Below, in pieces: positions 61,449 through 64,000 of a DNA stretch of 64,000 bases. Source of the stretch: Marivivens sp. LCG002. Its GTDB lineage: Bacteria > Pseudomonadota > Alphaproteobacteria > Rhodobacterales > Rhodobacteraceae. The stretch covers positions 186,001 through 250,000 of the forward strand of contig NZ_CP127165.1 in the NCBI RefSeq assembly GCF_030264275.1. The letters run 5' to 3'. A program made the translations under genes and the position numbers. The notes beneath the pieces are model-generated. The model was given only the letters and a program-made list of their open reading frames with translations, was not told where the DNA came from and made no database searches. Each line of letters begins with the position of its first letter. Position 1 is the first letter of the stretch.

Positions 61449-61871
61449 ATGCGTCACGCTCGTGGTTACCGCCGCCTGAACCGTACTCATGAACACCGTA
61501 AAGCCCTGTTTGCGAACATGGCTGGTGCCCTCATCGAGCACGAACAAATCAAAACCACCCTTCCCAAGGCCAAAGATCTGCGCCGCGTCGTAGAAAAGCT
61601 CATCACGCTCGGTAAGCGCGGTGATCTTCATGCACGTCGTCAGGCTGCTGCTCGCCTCAAGGAAGACCGTCACGTTGCCAAGCTTTTCGAAGTGCTCGGC
61701 CCGCGTTACCAGGACCGTCAGGGTGGCTACATCCGCATCATGAAAGCCGGTTTCCGTTATGGCGACATGGCTCCGATGGCGATCATCGAATTCGTAGACC
61801 GCGATCCGGCTGCAAAAGGCGCCGCTGACAAAGCCCGCCTCGCAGCACTTGAGGTCGAAGTCGAAGAGTAA
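61449..61871 (+). CDS. rplQ: 50S ribosomal protein L17
   Basis: 140 residues. [45 protein letters not shown] is the diagnostic N terminus; L17 surrounds the tunnel exit. The C-terminal tail beyond residue 120 is acidic and longer than in E. coli. It closes the alpha block at a strong terminator. Confidence 0.97.
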   Translation: MRHARGYRRLNRTHEHRKALFANMAGALIEHEQIKTTLPKAKDLRRVVEKLITLGKRGDLHARRQAAARLKEDRHVAKLFEVLGPRYQDRQGGYIRIMKAGFRYGDMAPMAIIEFVDRDPAAKGAADKARLAALEVEVEE

Positions 61872-61897
61872 GACCCAAAGTCTTAAACTTTCGTTAA

Positions 61898-61930
61898 AGC
61901 CCCGCCCCTTCGGCGGGGCTTTTTCGCTTT
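61898..61930 (+). terminator. Intrinsic terminator of rpoA-rplQ
   Basis: AGCCCCGCC (61898-61906) pairs with GGCGGGGCT (61912-61920), followed by TTTTCGCTTTTT. Confidence 0.9.
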
Positions 61931-61981
61931 TTAGGAAATAAATTTTATCAAATACAATTTAAGGTTGACGAATTATTTACG

Positions 61982-61994
61982 GTCTTGGCAAGAC
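61982..61994. promoter_or_regulatory. Palindrome upstream of the luxI-type gene
   Basis: GTCTTG-G-CAAGAC is a perfect inverted repeat with a one-base centre. It lies 10 bases after a TTGACG hexamer (61966-61971) in an AT-rich stretch. It could be a regulator site for the luxI unit, but it does not match the classical lux box and could be chance. Confidence 0.3.
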
Positions 61995-62425
61995 TTTCGC
62001 CATGACCGCACAAATTACGTTTGAAGCATTGGAAATACGCACGGTGGGCCACGTTGTACTTGCAACGCGGGGTGCGGGAGTGGGGCACCAGTCAGCTCTG
62101 AACGGCGGTCGTCGTTCGCTTACTAACAAGGAGGTTCTTGTGCAGCAGGTGCCGCAGCCCGTTGGGGGACGGATGCGGCAAAACAGGCTCGTTCGCTGCG
62201 CTCAAACAGCCCCCGAAAGGTTCAAACCGGACCTGACAATTTGCGCCCTGTCGAAACGTCAACAAGCGCGGACCACTTTGGCTATGGCCTGTGACCGCGG
62301 TCGTCATCATCGCAGTTCGCCTGGGTCTGCTCCCCATGCGAATTTCCACATGGTTTTCTTCGTCATCTCACCGCGCACCGCGTCTCGGCTGGGTTTTCCA
62401 ACCCATTTTCATGCCGGAGGCATCG
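61995..62425 (+). other. 431-base stretch without a supported gene, before luxI
   Basis: No ORF with convincing composition is present. The frame 62002-62562 is open and contains a GTG at 62140 behind AAGGAGG, but it runs into luxI in another frame and its product is rich in Arg and His with no recognisable fold. The stretch may be a long 5' leader or hold a small RNA. Nothing else is seen. Confidence 0.4.
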
Positions 62426-63016
62426 ATGCAAAGCACCACCCTTTCTTTCGCAAATCTTCATCAACACGGCGAGCTTTTCGCCAATATCCTGCGCGCGCGC
62501 CGCGAAAGCTTTATTGTGCGCAACCGTTGGGAACTCCCCGAGACGATGGGGATGGAATATGACCAGTATGATACGCCCCAATCGCGCTGGGTTGCGGTGC
62601 ACGACCAATCAGGTGCTGTCCTCGCCGGCGTCCGCCTGACTCCCACAACGGCACGGTGCGGCGTTTACAGCTATATGATCCGAGATGCGCAGCGCGGCCT
62701 GCTTGATTCTATTCCGAGCGACCTTTTGTATGATGCCGCTCCGCAAGACGCGGGGACATGGGAGGTGACGCGCGGCTTTGTGGCGCACGACCTTCCTGCG
62801 GGACTTCGGAGCAAGGTGCGTTTGAGGTTGGTAAGTCAAATGCTCCGCGCCAGCCGCGAGGAGGGCATAACGCGCATGATCGCCTTGCTGCCTTCGAATT
62901 GGCACCGATGGGCTGCGCGCTGTCATCTCCAGATGGATGCCGCGGGCCGCAATATGAACATGGGCGGGATCGATTATCAGGCCGTTTGGATCGACTTTTC
63001 CGCACATCTGCACTGA
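62426..63016 (+). CDS. Acyl-homoserine lactone synthase-like protein (LuxI family)
   Basis: 196 residues from the ATG at 62426, with GGAGG five bases upstream; the frame runs back to 62291 without a good site. LuxI enzymes make N-acyl-homoserine lactone signals from SAM and acyl-ACP. The conserved residues are present: Arg25, Phe29, Trp35, Asp46, Asp49, Arg70, Glu113 and Arg116 (RARRESFIVRNRW; EYDQYD; AGVRLTPTT; WEVTRGF). No luxR gene lies on either side, so it is a solo synthase in this window. The acyl chain cannot be predicted. Confidence 0.82.
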   Translation: MQSTTLSFANLHQHGELFANILRARRESFIVRNRWELPETMGMEYDQYDTPQSRWVAVHDQSGAVLAGVRLTPTTARCGVYSYMIRDAQRGLLDSIPSDLLYDAAPQDAGTWEVTRGFVAHDLPAGLRSKVRLRLVSQMLRASREEGITRMIALLPSNWHRWAARCHLQMDAAGRNMNMGGIDYQAVWIDFSAHLH

Positions 63017-63054
63017 GCCTTTTCAAAGCTTCGGGCGCGACATAGGTTGGCCGC

Positions 63055-64000
63055 ATGGCAGACCTGTTCGACACCCCGGAAACCGAAACGCAAGGGAACG
63101 CGCCAAGGCCGCTCGCGGATCGTCTGCGGCCCAAGACGCTTGGCGAAGTCATAGGTCAGGAGCAGGTGCTTGGGCCCGATGCACCCTTGGGGATTATGCT
63201 CGCTTCGGGGTCGTTGTCCTCGCTGATCCTTTGGGGTCCGCCCGGAGTAGGCAAGACCACGATCGCAAGGCTCTTGGCGCGAGAAACCGATCTCCATTTT
63301 GAACAGATCAGCGCGATCTTTACGGGTGTGCCCGAACTTCGAAAGGTCTTTGAAGCGGCGAAACTCAGGCGCAAAACAGGGCGGGGAACGCTTTTGTTTG
63401 TGGACGAGATCCATCGTTTCAACAAAGCGCAGCAGGATGGATTTTTGCCGCATATGGAGGATGGCACGATCCTCTTGGTCGGCGCGACCACAGAGAACCC
63501 TTCGTTCGAACTCAACGCCGCTGTGCTGAGCCGTGCACAGGTGCTGGTGCTGAACCGTCTCTCGCCTGCGGATCTCGAACGCTTGATGCAGCGCGCAGAA
63601 AAAGAGCTGAACCGTATGTTGCCGCTCGACGGGGCGGCGCGCGCAGCCTTGCTCGATATGGCCGATGGAGACGGCCGTGCTTTGCTCAATCTGATCGAGC
63701 AGGTTGCGGCTTGGAAGATCGATGGCAAGCTCGGCACCGATGCGCTCACCACGCGGCTGATGAAGCGGGCGGCCAAATACGACAAAAGCGGCGATGAGCA
63801 TTATAACCTTATCTCGGCTCTCCACAAATCGGTGCGCGGGTCCGATCCCGATGCCGCGCTCTACTGGTTTGCGCGTATGCTCGAAGGGGGCGAAGACCCC
63901 CGCTATCTTGCAAGACGGCTTGTTCGGATGGCGGTCGAAGACATCGCTTTGGCAGACCCTCAGGCCCAGACGATCTGCCTCCATGCATGGGAAACCTATG
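63055..64000 (+). CDS. rarA: Replication-associated recombination protein A (AAA ATPase), 5' part
   Basis: The first 315 codons are present; the gene runs off the window. RarA (MgsA) acts at stalled replication forks with SSB. Walker A GPPGVGKT is at residues 61-68, Walker B LLFVDEIHRF at about 114-122, and the sensor region GATTENPSFELNAAVLSRAQV near 150. C-terminal elements include KYDKSGDEHYNLISALHKSVRGSDPDAALYW, the RarA-specific motif. The ATG at 63055 lies 38 bases after the luxI-type stop. Confidence 0.93.
   Translation, partial: MADLFDTPETETQGNAPRPLADRLRPKTLGEVIGQEQVLGPDAPLGIMLASGSLSSLILWGPPGVGKTTIARLLARETDLHFEQISAIFTGVPELRKVFEAAKLRRKTGRGTLLFVDEIHRFNKAQQDGFLPHMEDGTILLVGATTENPSFELNAAVLSRAQVLVLNRLSPADLERLMQRAEKELNRMLPLDGAARAALLDMADGDGRALLNLIEQVAAWKIDGKLGTDALTTRLMKRAAKYDKSGDEHYNLISALHKSVRGSDPDAALYWFARMLEGGEDPRYLARRLVRMAVEDIALADPQAQTICLHAWETY

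Noticed and set aside
61982-61994. Calling the palindrome a lux box
   Set aside because: It is 13 bases long and does not match the ~20-base lux box pattern; recorded only as a candidate regulatory palindrome.

Overview
The window looks like a chromosomal segment of an alphaproteobacterium in the Rhodobacteraceae (Roseobacter/Rhodobacter group). The support is gene order and family content: rsh-pdxJ-acpS-lepB-rnc-era-recO, chvI-chvG-hprK-rapZ-EIIA-ptsH beside pckA, a long-form acyl-CoA dehydrogenase matching methylsuccinyl-CoA dehydrogenase of the ethylmalonyl-CoA pathway, DUF6473, DUF1491 and HIG1-type small proteins, and two tuf genes. No phage, insertion sequence, CRISPR array or rRNA gene was seen. 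One tRNA gene (Trp, CCA anticodon) is present.

Layout. 1-7.1 kb: rightward housekeeping string from the 3' end of a (p)ppGpp synthetase/hydrolase through recO, including a tandem signal peptidase pair whose second member lacks both catalytic residues. 7.1-22.2 kb: metabolic and regulatory genes on both strands (mcd, a TauE-type permease, pckA, the ChvGI two-component system with a short HPr kinase and PTS phosphorelay, hbd, etfBA, cobalamin adenosyltransferase, an SDR and an SH3 protein). 22.4-26.7 kb: parC, a lipoprotein and the first tuf. 26.8-40.2 kb: tRNA-Trp, a sulfotransferase-like gene, secE-nusG-rplKAJL-rpoBC. 40.3-45.7 kb: an EamA transporter, then rpsL-rpsG-fusA-tuf. 46-61.9 kb: the S10-spc-alpha ribosomal cluster from rpsJ to rplQ, including secY, adk and rpoA. 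62-64 kb: a solo luxI-type gene and the start of rarA.

How it works together. The right two thirds is nearly all transcription, translation and secretion machinery. The S10-spc-alpha cluster is not one operon here. Intrinsic terminators after rplW, rplP, rpmD, rplO, adk and rplQ cut it into blocks, and plausible sigma-70 promoters with 17-bp spacers precede rpsL, rpsJ, rplB, rpmC, rplO and rpsM. Several of these promoters have a GC-rich segment after the -10, as expected for ppGpp-responsive promoters. Unrelated genes sit at block boundaries: DUF2200 between rplW and rplB, a leftward 2OG-Fe(II) oxygenase between rplP and rpmC, an EamA transporter before rpsL, and a sulfotransferase-like gene between trpT and secE.

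The most unusual items are the DUF805-signal peptidase fusion with Ser-to-Ala and Lys-to-Ser changes at the catalytic dyad, the oxygenase beside the gene for L16, a terminator-like hairpin directly downstream of the rplB promoter, repeated TTAGCGC elements upstream of pckA, and a luxI without a nearby luxR. All functional statements rest on reading the sequence and on knowledge of the families. No database search was run.
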